DNA of 37,368 nt, from positions 1-37,368 of the forward strand of contig JADFYM010000008.1 of assembly GCA_015233035.1 (NCBI GenBank), read 5' to 3'. The stretch is from Magnetococcales bacterium. GTDB taxonomy: Bacteria > Pseudomonadota > Magnetococcia > Magnetococcales > Magnetaquicoccaceae. Made by a program: the position numbers and the translations under genes. The notes beneath the pieces are model-generated. The model was given only the letters and a program-made list of their open reading frames with translations. It was not told where the DNA came from and searched no databases. Positions 15,140-24,097 of this stretch are shown here, in pieces. Within the stretch, counting starts at the first letter, position 1. Every line of letters begins with the position of its first letter.

Positions 15140-16876
15140 ATGGGTACATACGCTTCACCGGTTTCTTGTCCTGATCATGGTACGGAACACGGATCGTCCA
15201 CATCGGATGAACTCGAGAAACTGCGCACACACTTGCTGGCACGGGTCAGTCGGTTGAATGAGATTGGCGTGGCCCTCTCCTCGATGAAAAATCCGGATCT
15301 GCTGCTGGAAACCATTCTGTTGGGAGCCAAGGCGTTGACCAATGCAGACGCTGGCACCTTGTACACCCTGACCGAAAATCAGACGCTTAAATTTCAGATT
15401 CTCCGCACAGATTCATTAAATATTGCCCAGGGCGGCACAACGGGCGTTGCCATCAAATTGCCCGAATTGCCTCTGTATCGGGATGGCCGACCCAACTTGT
15501 CCATGGTGGCGGCCTATACCGCTTTGAAAGAGGAAACCGTCAATATTCCCGATGCCTATGAGGCCGAAGGGTTTGACTTTTCCGGGATGCGCGCCTTTGA
15601 CGCCGCCATGAAATATCGGTCCCAATCCTTTCTGACCGTTCCACTCAAAAATCACGAAAACGAATTGATCGGAGTGTTGCAACTGATCAATGCCAAAGAC
15701 CCGGATACCAACGAAATTCTGCCCTTCTCCGCCGAGGACCAACAACTGGCTGAATCGCTGGCCTCACAAGCCGCCATCGCCCTGACCAATCAACGTCTGA
15801 TCAGCGATTTGAAAAAGCTGTTTGAGGCGTTCATCCAAACCATTGCGACGGCCATCGACGAAAAATCCCCTTATACGGGTGGACACGGCCATCGTGTCCC
15901 CATCCTGTCGGACATGCTCGCCAAGGCGGCCAAAGAGTCCGAACTGGGTGATTTGAAGGATTTTCATCCCACGGAAGATGAACTGTATGAAATTCGCATC
16001 GCGGCCTGGATGCACGATTGCGGCAAGGTTGTCACGCCCGAGTATGTGGTAGACAAGTCCACCAAACTGGAAACCATCTACGATCGCGTACATACCGTAT
16101 CCACCCGGTTTGAAGTGTTAAAGAGAGATGCCGAAATTGAATTTCTCAACAAAAAACTGGCCCTCCTCTCCCCCTGTGGCGGTTCTGCACACGATGCCAT
16201 CACCCAACTGGAGGAACAAAACAGGCAATTGACGGCCCTGGAAAAGGCCCTCCAGGAGAGGCTGGCGCAATTGGAAGCAGACAGAAAATTTATCATGGAA
16301 TGCAACGTGGGGGGTGAATTCATGTCCCCAGAGTTGCAGGAGCGCGTCAAGACGATTGCCCAATACCGCTGGTTGAATCCGAAAGGCCAGGAAGAGCCCT
16401 TTCTCTCGGAAAACGAAGTGTACAATCTGTGCATTCCCAAAGGAACCCTCACCAAAGAAGAACGGGCCGTCATCAACAACCACGTCACAGTCACCAAAAA
16501 AATGCTCGTCAAATTGCCCTTTCCCAAGATTTTGCGGCGCGTGCCGGAAATCGCGGGCAGCCACCATGAGACCATGGACGGGTCTGGATATCCAGAAGGT
16601 TTGGTCCGGGCACAAATGTCCATTCCCGCCAGAATTATGGCCGTTGCCGATGTGTTCGAGGCCTTGACCGCCAGTGACCGACCGTACAAGCCAGCCAAGT
16701 CCCTCTCCGCCTCCTTGAAAATTTTGGGTTTCATGAAAAAGGATCAACACATCGATCCCGATCTGTTTGATGTCTTCATCCGCAGCAAGATCTATCAGCA
16801 ATATGCTGAACAATATCTGGATCCTTCCCAGATTGATGTGGTGGACGAGAGCAAAATTCCCGGCTATACCCCCTGA
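15140..16876 (+). CDS. GAF/HD-GYP cyclic-di-GMP phosphodiesterase
   Basis: A 578-residue cytoplasmic protein starting at ATG 15140 (AAGGGA seven bases upstream). A short coil (ELEKLRTHLLARVSRLNEIG) leads into a GAF sensor domain, about residues 45-215, then an HD-GYP domain with ATAIDEKSPYTGGHGHRV, H292-D293 (MHDCGK) and G483-Y484-P485 (HHETMDGSGYPEG). HD-GYP enzymes hydrolyse c-di-GMP to pGpG or GMP. The HD and GYP motifs lie 190 residues apart, against about 65 in typical members: a 120-residue insert rich in charged coiled coil (EEQNRQLTALEKALQERLAQ) separates them. Catalytic residues look intact. It faces the GspE-type ATPase gene across repeat R4. Confidence 0.92.
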   Translation: MGTYASPVSCPDHGTEHGSSTSDELEKLRTHLLARVSRLNEIGVALSSMKNPDLLLETILLGAKALTNADAGTLYTLTENQTLKFQILRTDSLNIAQGGTTGVAIKLPELPLYRDGRPNLSMVAAYTALKEETVNIPDAYEAEGFDFSGMRAFDAAMKYRSQSFLTVPLKNHENELIGVLQLINAKDPDTNEILPFSAEDQQLAESLASQAAIALTNQRLISDLKKLFEAFIQTIATAIDEKSPYTGGHGHRVPILSDMLAKAAKESELGDLKDFHPTEDELYEIRIAAWMHDCGKVVTPEYVVDKSTKLETIYDRVHTVSTRFEVLKRDAEIEFLNKKLALLSPCGGSAHDAITQLEEQNRQLTALEKALQERLAQLEADRKFIMECNVGGEFMSPELQERVKTIAQYRWLNPKGQEEPFLSENEVYNLCIPKGTLTKEERAVINNHVTVTKKMLVKLPFPKILRRVPEIAGSHHETMDGSGYPEGLVRAQMSIPARIMAVADVFEALTASDRPYKPAKSLSASLKILGFMKKDQHIDPDLFDVFIRSKIYQQYAEQYLDPSQIDVVDESKIPGYTP

Positions 16877-16910
16877 TCCGGCTGATTTGACCGATCGATG
16901 CCGTTTTGGG

Positions 16911-17284
16911 GGCTTTGCCCATCCCGTTATACACATTGCAAAAACTTGTTATTATTCATGGGGGTCCGGGGGAGATTATCTCCCCCGGTGGGGTCCAGGG
17001 GCAACGCCCCTGGTGGGGTCCGGGTGCTTCGCCCCGGAAAAACAAGACCCTGGAGTTGGAACCACCAACGTGTTGCTACTGTGTCGTTTTTTGATTTACA
17101 GACCCTTGATGTCTCTGGCGGGGCTCCGCCCCGAGCCCCGCCAGGGGCTTTGCCCCTGGACCCCACCAGGGGGATAATCCCCCTGGACCCCTGCCAATAT
17201 CAACGACTTGTTGAGATGTGTGTAATGGAATGGGCTTTGCCCCTGGACCCCACCGGGGGGGATAATCCCCCCCGGCCCCCCTTG
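16911..17284. repeat. Full-length composite palindromic element (R4)
   Basis: The most complete copy. The left end GCCCATCCCGTTATACACAT (from 16918) is an imperfect inverse of the right end GTGTGTAATGGAATGGGC (17217-17234). Between them lie the modules CCGGGGGAGA-T-TATCTCCCCCGG (written split; an 11-base perfect arm pair), CCAGGGGC-AAC-GCCCCTGG, a spacer TGGAGTTGGAACCACCAACG, and then the same hairpins in reverse order. An extra core unit follows at 17236-17284. It lies in the convergent gap between the HD-GYP and GspE-type genes. Confidence 0.88.
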
Positions 17285-17300
17285 ACAAGTGATCGGCTTA

Positions 17301-19595
17301 CTATTCAGAGGCCACGCGGAACAACTGGGTCAAGTCGCATTGCCCTTTGAGCACCTTGGCCACGCCATCCTGCATCAGGGTGCGCATCCCCTCCTTCATG
17401 GCCAAGGCCCGCAGTTCATCGACTCTTCCCCCCTGCGCGATGGCCTTTTTCATCTCGGTGGAGGCCACCAGCAGTTCGTGAATGCCGGTACGGCCTTTGT
17501 AACCGGTTTTGGCGCATTTGCCACATCCCCCCGGCGCGAACAATACCGCATCCGCCTGGCTGATCTCCAGTTCAGGAAAATTTTCTTCGCCGTAGAGCAG
17601 GACCAGGCGTCGCCACTCGGTAGCGGACGGTTTGTAATGCTGTTTGCACTGGGAACAGAGCGTGCGCACGAGGCGTTGGGCCAAAATACCCAACAAGGCA
17701 TCGGCAAAGTTCATGGGATCCAGGCCCAGGTCCAACAGGCGGACAATGGTCTCTGGGGCCGAGTTGGTGTGCAGGGTGGAAAAGACCAGATGACCCGTCA
17801 AAGAGGCCTCGATACCGCTGTGGGCGGTCTCCTTGTCGCGCATCTCCCCGATCAGGATGACATCCGGGTCCGCACGCAAAAAAGAGCGCAACGCCTCGGC
17901 AAAACCAAAGCCGATTTTATGATCCACCTGAACCTGTTGCAGTCCGGGTTGGGTGATTTCCACCGGATCTTCGGCGGTCCAGATTTTGCGGTCCGGGGTG
18001 TTGATGCGTCCCAGTACCGCGTGCAGCGTGGTGGTCTTGCCCGAACCGGTCGGCCCCACCACCAGGATAATGCCCTGCGGAATGGTCAACAAGCGATCCA
18101 ATTCCTTGTAATTGCGCTCGGCCAGATTCAGATTGTCAAAAGGCAGTGCACCTCCCGACGCCAACACCCGCAACACGGCACCCTCGCCGAAGATGGTGGG
18201 AATGGTGGCCACCCGCAGTTCCAGAGGGATGCCTTTGACCTTGATGACAATTTTGCCATCCTGCGGCTTCCGCCGTTCGGCAATATCCATGCGCGCCATA
18301 ATCTTGATCCGCGACAGGACAGCCCGAATATGGGTGGAGGGAATTTCCAAGGCGGGACGACAAATGCCATCAATTCTCAAACGGACTTTGGATGGAGAGG
18401 CACCCTTGGATGGTTCGACATGAATATCCGAGGCTCCGGCGCGATAGGCGTCGATGATGAGACGATTGACCAACTGGATGATGGTGTTTTCATTTTCGTT
18501 GACATCACCCGTTTCGAGTCCTTCATCGGTGGCATCCCCCTCCTCCACATCCTCCTCTTCCAGCTTGGCGGTCAACCCATGCAGGTAGGAGGAGACCGAT
18601 CCCCCGCCGAGATATTGCAGAATATCTTCGCTGAAGCCGACCCGGAAAATATATTTTTTGGCCGGCAGGGCGCGCTGAATCTCCATCTGGCGACCCACAT
18701 CGGTGGGATTGTCGATCAGGATGACAATCTCTTCATCGATTTCACCCGCCAACGGCAGCCACAATTGCCGGCGCAGGTAGGACATGTTGAGTTTTCTGAG
18801 CAGTCGTTTCGGCGGGACGATATTGGGGTCATACCGCATGAAGGGAACCTGGTAATAACTTTCCAGGGAGGCCGCCACCATTTCTGGGGCAATTTTCAGA
18901 TCGCCCACCAACAAAGAGGTCATCGTCACCGCCTCTTTTTTGGCGCGACGGGTCAACTCGTCCAGTTTTTCCGGGGTCAGCAGTTGTTTTTTGATGAGCA
19001 GGTCATACGGGCCATCGGTCCCTTCAAACTCCTCATGAAATTTTTTGGCCAGCATGTCGGCCAGCAGATGGGCGGATTGCAGATCCTGGTCCTGGAACGC
19101 ATCGCCACCGACTTTGTTGATCACCTGCAACACACCCAGCAACGGCGCGCCCAGCTTGATGGGCACCACCAGCATGGCCCTGGAGGTAAAACCGGAACGC
19201 TTGTCAAAACTGCTGTCAAATTTTAACGTCTTGTGAATCTGTGTCAGGGCGTCTGTGTCATAAACATCACGAATATTCAAGGATTTGCTGGTCAGTGCCG
19301 CATAACCGGCAATGGAATTGGGACTCAGAGGCAGGCGGATTTCATGCAATTCCTGACCGGTCTTGAATTTGGCGGTAATTTCCTGGCCATCCCGGGCATT
19401 TTGATAGACGGTCAACCGTTGGGCTTCGAGAAACTGCAACAGCACCTCCTCCAGTTCCGGCAACACATCGGAAAAGGTATTGGATTTGGCCAGTTGGATT
19501 TGTATTTTGCTGAAGAGTAACCGTTTTTGGGCAGGCAGGGAGAGTTCGGCAGGGGTTGCCAGGGGCGCGTCTGCGCTCGTCTCTGGACTATTCAT
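17301..19595 (-). CDS. GAF-domain GspE/PilB-type secretion ATPase
   Basis: A 764-residue protein from ATG 19595 (AGGAAAC upstream); the frame extends to 19673 without support. An N-terminal GAF domain (about residues 20-190) with NIRDVYD and MLVVPIKLGAPLLGVLQVINK is followed by a MshEN/T2SSE_N-like region (LLIKKQLLTPEKLDEL...YYQVPF). The hexameric ATPase core has Walker A GPTGSGKTT (K520), a DVILIGEMRD Walker B, the GHLVFSTLHTNS His box, and CxxC pairs (CSQC, CGKC) for zinc. Such ATPases power type II secretion or type IV pilus assembly. The fused GAF is unusual. The MshEN-like part lacks the RLG c-di-GMP motif. No other pilus gene is adjacent, so the machine it drives is unknown. Confidence 0.9.
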   Translation of the reverse strand: MNSPETSADAPLATPAELSLPAQKRLLFSKIQIQLAKSNTFSDVLPELEEVLLQFLEAQRLTVYQNARDGQEITAKFKTGQELHEIRLPLSPNSIAGYAALTSKSLNIRDVYDTDALTQIHKTLKFDSSFDKRSGFTSRAMLVVPIKLGAPLLGVLQVINKVGGDAFQDQDLQSAHLLADMLAKKFHEEFEGTDGPYDLLIKKQLLTPEKLDELTRRAKKEAVTMTSLLVGDLKIAPEMVAASLESYYQVPFMRYDPNIVPPKRLLRKLNMSYLRRQLWLPLAGEIDEEIVILIDNPTDVGRQMEIQRALPAKKYIFRVGFSEDILQYLGGGSVSSYLHGLTAKLEEEDVEEGDATDEGLETGDVNENENTIIQLVNRLIIDAYRAGASDIHVEPSKGASPSKVRLRIDGICRPALEIPSTHIRAVLSRIKIMARMDIAERRKPQDGKIVIKVKGIPLELRVATIPTIFGEGAVLRVLASGGALPFDNLNLAERNYKELDRLLTIPQGIILVVGPTGSGKTTTLHAVLGRINTPDRKIWTAEDPVEITQPGLQQVQVDHKIGFGFAEALRSFLRADPDVILIGEMRDKETAHSGIEASLTGHLVFSTLHTNSAPETIVRLLDLGLDPMNFADALLGILAQRLVRTLCSQCKQHYKPSATEWRRLVLLYGEENFPELEISQADAVLFAPGGCGKCAKTGYKGRTGIHELLVASTEMKKAIAQGGRVDELRALAMKEGMRTLMQDGVAKVLKGQCDLTQLFRVASE

Positions 19596-19675
19596 CTCGT
19601 TTGTTTCCTGAAAAAGATGGATCATTCCGGCAGCCATTTCTGGGGGGCAGAACCGCCTTCCCAGCTCCCTCACCT

Positions 19676-19763
19676 GTCAAGGGGGTCCAGGGGGGATTAT
19701 CCCCCCTGGTGGGGTTCAGGGGCGAAGCCCCTGGTGGGGTTCAGGGGCGAAGCCCCTGGTGGC
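19676..19763. repeat. Composite palindromic repeat, core copy with tandem duplication (R5)
   Basis: A CCAGGGGGGATTATCCCCCC module is followed by two exact tandem copies of a 25-base unit (19706-19730 and 19731-19755) that carries the CAGGGGC-GAA-GCCCCTG hairpin. It lies between pdxJ and the GspE-type gene, both on the minus strand. Confidence 0.85.
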
Positions 19764-19783
19764 CACCACGATGCCCAAAATTT

Positions 19784-20524
19784 TCATACGCAGGCACCGG
19801 CCAAAGCGGCCTCCCGCATCAGCCGTTTCATCTCGCGGACGGCATTCTCCATGCCATCGAACACGGCGCGGGCGACGATGGCGTGGCCGATATTGAGTTC
19901 CTGCATCCCCGGAATGGCTGCCACCTCTTGCACATTATGATAATCCAGGCCGTGTCCCGCATGAACGATCAGGCCCAGTTCCTGGGCCAGTGCGGCGGCC
20001 TGCCAGAGCTTGTCCCACTCTTTCTTGAACTGTTGCGGACTCCTGGCTGCCGCATAGCGACCGGTATGCAGTTCCACGACAGGGGCCTTGACCTCGGCGG
20101 CGGCCTGTACCTGTTCCAGGTCCGGGTCGATAAACAGGGAGACCCGAATTTCTGCCCGATTCAGTTGGCGCACGGCGGACTGGATGCGTTCGGTATGGTC
20201 CACCACATTCAGCCCCCCTTCCGTGGTCAATTCCTTGCGTCGCTCCGGGACCAGACAGCAATCCGCCGGGCGCAGCAGACAGGCCAGATCCACCATTTCT
20301 GAACTGGTTGACATCTCCAGGTTGACCTTGGTTTGTACCATTTCCAGCAGCAGGCGAATATCCCGCTCCTGGACATGGCGACGATCTTCCCGTAAATGTG
20401 CTGTGATGCCGTCTGCCCCGCCGCGTTCGGCGACGGCGGCGGCCAACACGGGATCCGGAAAGCGTCCCTCTCTGGCCTGCCGGATGGTGGCGATATGGTC
20501 AATGTTAACACCGAGTTTAATCAT
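19784..20524 (-). CDS. pdxJ: Pyridoxine 5'-phosphate synthase
   Basis: A 246-residue TIM-barrel enzyme that condenses 1-deoxyxylulose 5-phosphate with 3-amino-2-oxopropyl phosphate to give pyridoxine 5'-phosphate, the last ring-forming step of the DXP-dependent vitamin B6 pathway. It starts MIKLGVNIDHIATIRQARE with a strong AAGGAGAGG ribosome site at the proper distance. Other family motifs are GGADGITAHLREDRRHV (catalytic His and phosphate contacts), NLEMS, VSLFIDPD, VELHTGRYA and VHAGHGLDYHNV. The length is normal. It is divergent from glnE. The identity is secure. Confidence 0.96.
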   Translation of the reverse strand: MIKLGVNIDHIATIRQAREGRFPDPVLAAAVAERGGADGITAHLREDRRHVQERDIRLLLEMVQTKVNLEMSTSSEMVDLACLLRPADCCLVPERRKELTTEGGLNVVDHTERIQSAVRQLNRAEIRVSLFIDPDLEQVQAAAEVKAPVVELHTGRYAAARSPQQFKKEWDKLWQAAALAQELGLIVHAGHGLDYHNVQEVAAIPGMQELNIGHAIVARAVFDGMENAVREMKRLMREAALAGACV

Positions 20525-20613
20525 GGCCTCTCCTTGTCACGCCGATTGAAAGCCTGGCAATTATAAGAGACAGATGCGGAAAGTGCAAAATTATATTTAG
20601 GGAACCCAAGGCA

Positions 20614-23600
20614 ATGGTTGATCTTTTATTGGCGGAAGTCACGGGTGCGGATCGGGAGATCGAGCGTACCATTCTCGAACTGGCCCAGACCACCGCCGAT
20701 CCCCAGGCTGTCGTACACAATCTGGCGGAATTTGGCCAGAATCATCCCGAGGCACGGGCTGCCCTGCAGCATTGGCTCGTCGATCCCGTCTGTCGACGGC
20801 GGTTGGTCCTGGCCATTGGCAACAGTCCCTATCTGGCCAATGTTTTTCGGAAATGGCCAGAGTGCCTGGCGGCACCCGGTACCCCGCTGCTGGATCTCCT
20901 GGTCGAAAATCAACGGTTACTGGAGACATTGAGGACCACCACCACCTGGAAGGAAGCTGCCCGGCTGATTCGGACCCACAAGCACCGCTGTTTCTTCCAG
21001 ATCGGGACACGGGATTTGAGTGGTGAATCTCAAGTGACCGAGGTGATTTTGGCGATCAGCCGTGTGGCGGATGGCTGTCTGGAGGCTGGCTACCAATGGT
21101 TGCATCGACAGTTGGCCGCCCGTCATGGGCAGCCGATGGTCCAGCGGGAAGACGGGCAGATCCAACCGGCCCGGTTTGTCGTCCTGGGCATGGGCAAACT
21201 CGGGGCCCAGGAACTCAATTTTTCTTCGGATGTGGACCTGATCTATCTGTTTGACGCAGCGGTGGGTGAGGTCGAAGGGTGTTGTTCGCTCTCGGTGAAG
21301 GAATATTTTGACCGTCTGGGCCGTGATTTGATTCGTCTGCTGGGCGAAGCCACGGCGGAAGGACAGGCGTTTCGCATCGATTTGCGATTGCGTCCTGAAG
21401 GGGAAAGCGGCGATCTGGTCATTTCCTGCCGTTCTGCCGAGATCTATTATGAATCCTGGGGACAAACCTGGGAGCGGGCGGCCATGATCAAGGCACGTCC
21501 GGTCGCGGGTGATTTGGCCTTGGGCGAATGCTTTCTCGCCGGTTTGCAACCCTTCATCTTTCGTCGTTATCTCGATTTTGGTGCCCTGGATGCCATTCGG
21601 GAGATGAAACAAAAAATTGACCGCAAAATGGCTGTGGCGCAGGATTATCACCGCAATATCAAGCTGGGGCATGGTGGTATCCGGGAGATTGAATTTTTTG
21701 TCCAGTCCCAGCAATTGATCCATGGCGGCAAAAATCCCCGTGTGCGCCATCGTGAGACCTTGGTTACCTTGGAGGATCTGCTGGCAACCGGGCTGTTGCC
21801 GGCAGAAACGAGCCGTTTTTTGGCCCATGCGTATCGGTTTTTGCGCACCCTCGAACATCGTCTGCAACTCCATCATGACCAGCAAAGGCACTCCATTCCA
21901 GACAATGCCGACGATTTTGCTCTGTTGAGCAAGCGGATGGGAATGGCAGATGGGACACAACTGCGGGTCCATTTGACGGAGATCACCAGCGGGGTACATG
22001 CCATCTATCAGGCATTGTTCTTCGAGGCAGAAAAAAAACGGGAGACCGCCAATCGCTCTTTCATCGAGTCTTTGCTGGCCTGTGAACCGGGCGAACCCCG
22101 CAGTCTGGAGCGGTTGCAACAGGCTGGCTTTAACGACCCGGAACAGGCCAGTATGCTGATGGCTGTCATACGTGATGGTCCGCGCCGGGAGATGACGGAA
22201 CTGACGCGCCGTTGGTATCGGCGCATGGCAACCCCCCTGGTGCAGGAAATTTTGCTGGCTCCCGATCAGGATATGGCCTTGCGCCATGCAGAAAGTTTCC
22301 TGACCAGTCTGGGACACCGGGTCAGTTATTTGGCCTTGTTGCTGGAAAATCCTGCCGTGTTAAGTCTGCTGGTGCGACTGTTCGGCAGTTCCGTCCTGCT
22401 GGCGCAATTTTTCATGAAACATCCCGAGTTGATGGATCACCTGGTGGCGCGGGATTTTCTGCAGCAGTACCGCCATCGGGACGCGCTGGCGGTTGATCTG
22501 GCCCAGCGGCTGCGCCATGAGCCGGAGCGGGAAGAACGGTTCAATCTGATTCGAGAATTCAAGAATGGCGAGACCGTGCGCATCGGGGTGCGCGATTTGT
22601 CCAAGATGGCAGAACTGACAGAGGTGATGGCGGGACTCTCCGCCTTGGCCGATGTCATCCTCACCCAGGTATGGGAAGATGCCCAGGCCGAGTTGCAGCA
22701 CCGCTATGGCAATCCCCAGGCCCCTTTTGTCATTCTGGCCATGGGCAAACTGGGGGGACGGGAGTTGAATTATGCCTCGGATCTGGATCTCATTTTTCTG
22801 TATGACACGCCAGAGGGGATCTCCTGCACGGATGGCGACCATTCGATTGCCAATCCGCTGTTCTTCACCCGCCTCGGCCAAAAAATTATTGCCGGCATTA
22901 CCACCTTGACCCGAGCGGGCAAACTGTATGAACTGGATATGCGGTTGCGTCCTTCGGGCAATTCCGGGACCCTGGTGACCTCGGTGGCGGCCTTTTTGCA
23001 GTATCAAAAAAAAGATGCCTGGATGTGGGAGCATCAAGCCCTGACCCGGGCACGGGTGGTGGTGGGCGACCCGGTCCTGGCCGAGTTTCTGCAAAAAGAG
23101 ATTCGCGCCATCCTGTGCCAACCTCGTGAGGTGACAGCCGTGCGACAGGAGGTCGCCCAGATGCGGTCGCGCCTGTTGGAGGAAAAAAAACCGGCAGCAG
23201 GATGGATAGACATCAAACAGAACCGGGGCGGGATTGTGGATATTGAATTTTTGACTCAATTCCTGATCCTGGCATTTGCCGCGCAGCATCCCGACATTGT
23301 GCGGAGCAATACCGCCTGGGCCTTGCGGGAGTGTCAGCGTGTGGGTTTGTTGACCGTCGAGGAGCAGACCATTTTGGACCAGGTGTATGGCTTTTTGCGG
23401 TTGGTGGAAAACCGCTTGCGCTTGCTGCATGGCCGTTCCGAAAATCGCATTGGTCCCGATTTGGTGGTGCGCGAGCGGTTACGTCGCTTGTGTGACTTGC
23501 CGGAAGGTACCGATATTGTCACGGTATTGCATGGCCATTTCCAGGCGGCCTTTGCCGTCATACAACCTTTTCTGGAGGGTGTTGCCCCCCTCCTCCCGCC

Positions 23601-23625
23601 CCCTCCTCCTGTCCGTGGGTCATAG
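20614..23625 (+). CDS. glnE: Bifunctional glutamine synthetase adenylyltransferase/deadenylase
   Basis: A 1003-residue protein with the duplicated nucleotidyltransferase layout of GlnE. The N-terminal deadenylylase site has GMGKLGAQELNFSSDVDL (from about residue 192) and the C-terminal adenylylase site has AMGKLGGRELNYASDLDL (from about residue 709). Each is followed by an RLRPxG stretch and a helical domain (GHGGIREIEFFVQ and NRGGIVDIEFLTQ). The enzyme adds or removes AMP on a Tyr of glutamine synthetase in response to PII and glutamine, setting nitrogen assimilation. No glnA or glnB is nearby. The stop is three bases before the GTG of an HNH gene. The length is slightly above the usual 940-980. 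Confidence 0.96.
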   Translation: MVDLLLAEVTGADREIERTILELAQTTADPQAVVHNLAEFGQNHPEARAALQHWLVDPVCRRRLVLAIGNSPYLANVFRKWPECLAAPGTPLLDLLVENQRLLETLRTTTTWKEAARLIRTHKHRCFFQIGTRDLSGESQVTEVILAISRVADGCLEAGYQWLHRQLAARHGQPMVQREDGQIQPARFVVLGMGKLGAQELNFSSDVDLIYLFDAAVGEVEGCCSLSVKEYFDRLGRDLIRLLGEATAEGQAFRIDLRLRPEGESGDLVISCRSAEIYYESWGQTWERAAMIKARPVAGDLALGECFLAGLQPFIFRRYLDFGALDAIREMKQKIDRKMAVAQDYHRNIKLGHGGIREIEFFVQSQQLIHGGKNPRVRHRETLVTLEDLLATGLLPAETSRFLAHAYRFLRTLEHRLQLHHDQQRHSIPDNADDFALLSKRMGMADGTQLRVHLTEITSGVHAIYQALFFEAEKKRETANRSFIESLLACEPGEPRSLERLQQAGFNDPEQASMLMAVIRDGPRREMTELTRRWYRRMATPLVQEILLAPDQDMALRHAESFLTSLGHRVSYLALLLENPAVLSLLVRLFGSSVLLAQFFMKHPELMDHLVARDFLQQYRHRDALAVDLAQRLRHEPEREERFNLIREFKNGETVRIGVRDLSKMAELTEVMAGLSALADVILTQVWEDAQAELQHRYGNPQAPFVILAMGKLGGRELNYASDLDLIFLYDTPEGISCTDGDHSIANPLFFTRLGQKIIAGITTLTRAGKLYELDMRLRPSGNSGTLVTSVAAFLQYQKKDAWMWEHQALTRARVVVGDPVLAEFLQKEIRAILCQPREVTAVRQEVAQMRSRLLEEKKPAAGWIDIKQNRGGIVDIEFLTQFLILAFAAQHPDIVRSNTAWALRECQRVGLLTVEEQTILDQVYGFLRLVENRLRLLHGRSENRIGPDLVVRERLRRLCDLPEGTDIVTVLHGHFQAAFAVIQPFLEGVAPLLPPPPPVRGS

Positions 23626-23628
23626 CGC

Positions 23629-23928
23629 GTGGATGCTCTGTTTATACCGGTTGATGATGACTTTGTGGCCCGCGAACGGCGCAAGGCCAAGCAACTCAAG
23701 GCTTCGGCCTGGTGGAAAAACTGCCTGGGGCGCGGGGTCTGTGCCTATTGTGGCCAGCGGGTGCCTCCTGGGGCATTGACCATGGATCATAAAATGCCCA
23801 TCATTCGGGGGGGCGAGTCGACACGGCGCAATTGTGTGCCCGCCTGTCTGGACTGCAATCAAAAAAAGCAAAATCTGCCCGCCGAAGTCTGGCGGACAGA
23901 GATGGCCAAGAGGGCGGATCCAGACTGA
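23629..23928 (+). CDS. Small HNH endonuclease-family protein
   Basis: A 99-residue protein with a GTG start at 23629 right after the glnE stop; there is no clear ribosome site, so translation probably depends on glnE. It contains a zinc-ribbon HNH core: C38 and C41 (CAYC), D53-H54 (TMDHKMP), N68 and the second pair C73/C76 (CLDCN), with IIRGG in between. The N-terminus is basic and charged. The HNH_5-like group includes nicking nucleases of restriction, homing and repair systems, but stand-alone members of this size have no assigned role. Nothing here suggests an intron or a phage. The metal site and catalytic His look intact. Confidence 0.85.
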   Translation: MDALFIPVDDDFVARERRKAKQLKASAWWKNCLGRGVCAYCGQRVPPGALTMDHKMPIIRGGESTRRNCVPACLDCNQKKQNLPAEVWRTEMAKRADPD

Positions 23929-24097
23929 GCCTCTCACGCGCACCCAACGGTCATTATTGTTGTAAAGAATCATCAAGATATATCAAAAAACTTGTGCCGG
24001 GTCTCTTGTTCAGGTAGAGTCTCCGCCTGTGATCATCGTTTCATGGTCAGAAGGATGATCGATACCAGGAGAACCTATCGAGAGGAACCCATAAAAT

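Noticed and set aside
16911-17284. Possible CRISPR array or rRNA/tRNA-like structured RNA in the repeat
   Set aside because: The hairpins are not evenly spaced, there are no unique spacers of constant length, and no tRNA arm or rRNA motif is present.
16906-17350. Short frames encoding Gly-Asp-Tyr-Pro-Pro and Gly-Pro-Gly-rich peptides
   Set aside because: They are translations of the hairpin repeat and recur at every copy in different frames; there are no ribosome sites and they do not behave like a protein family.
17289-19226. Long plus-strand open frame (645 codons)
   Set aside because: It is the antisense shadow of the GspE-type ATPase gene, whose motifs are unambiguous; the shadow product is His/Gln/Gly-rich and has no motif.
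17301-19595. c-di-GMP-binding MshEN motif in the GspE-type ATPase
   Set aside because: The fold-level pattern is present, but the RLGxxL...G motif that contacts c-di-GMP was not seen, so binding is not claimed.
20917-22317. Minus-strand open frame of 466 codons
   Set aside because: Antisense to glnE, with no start signal and no recognisable domain.
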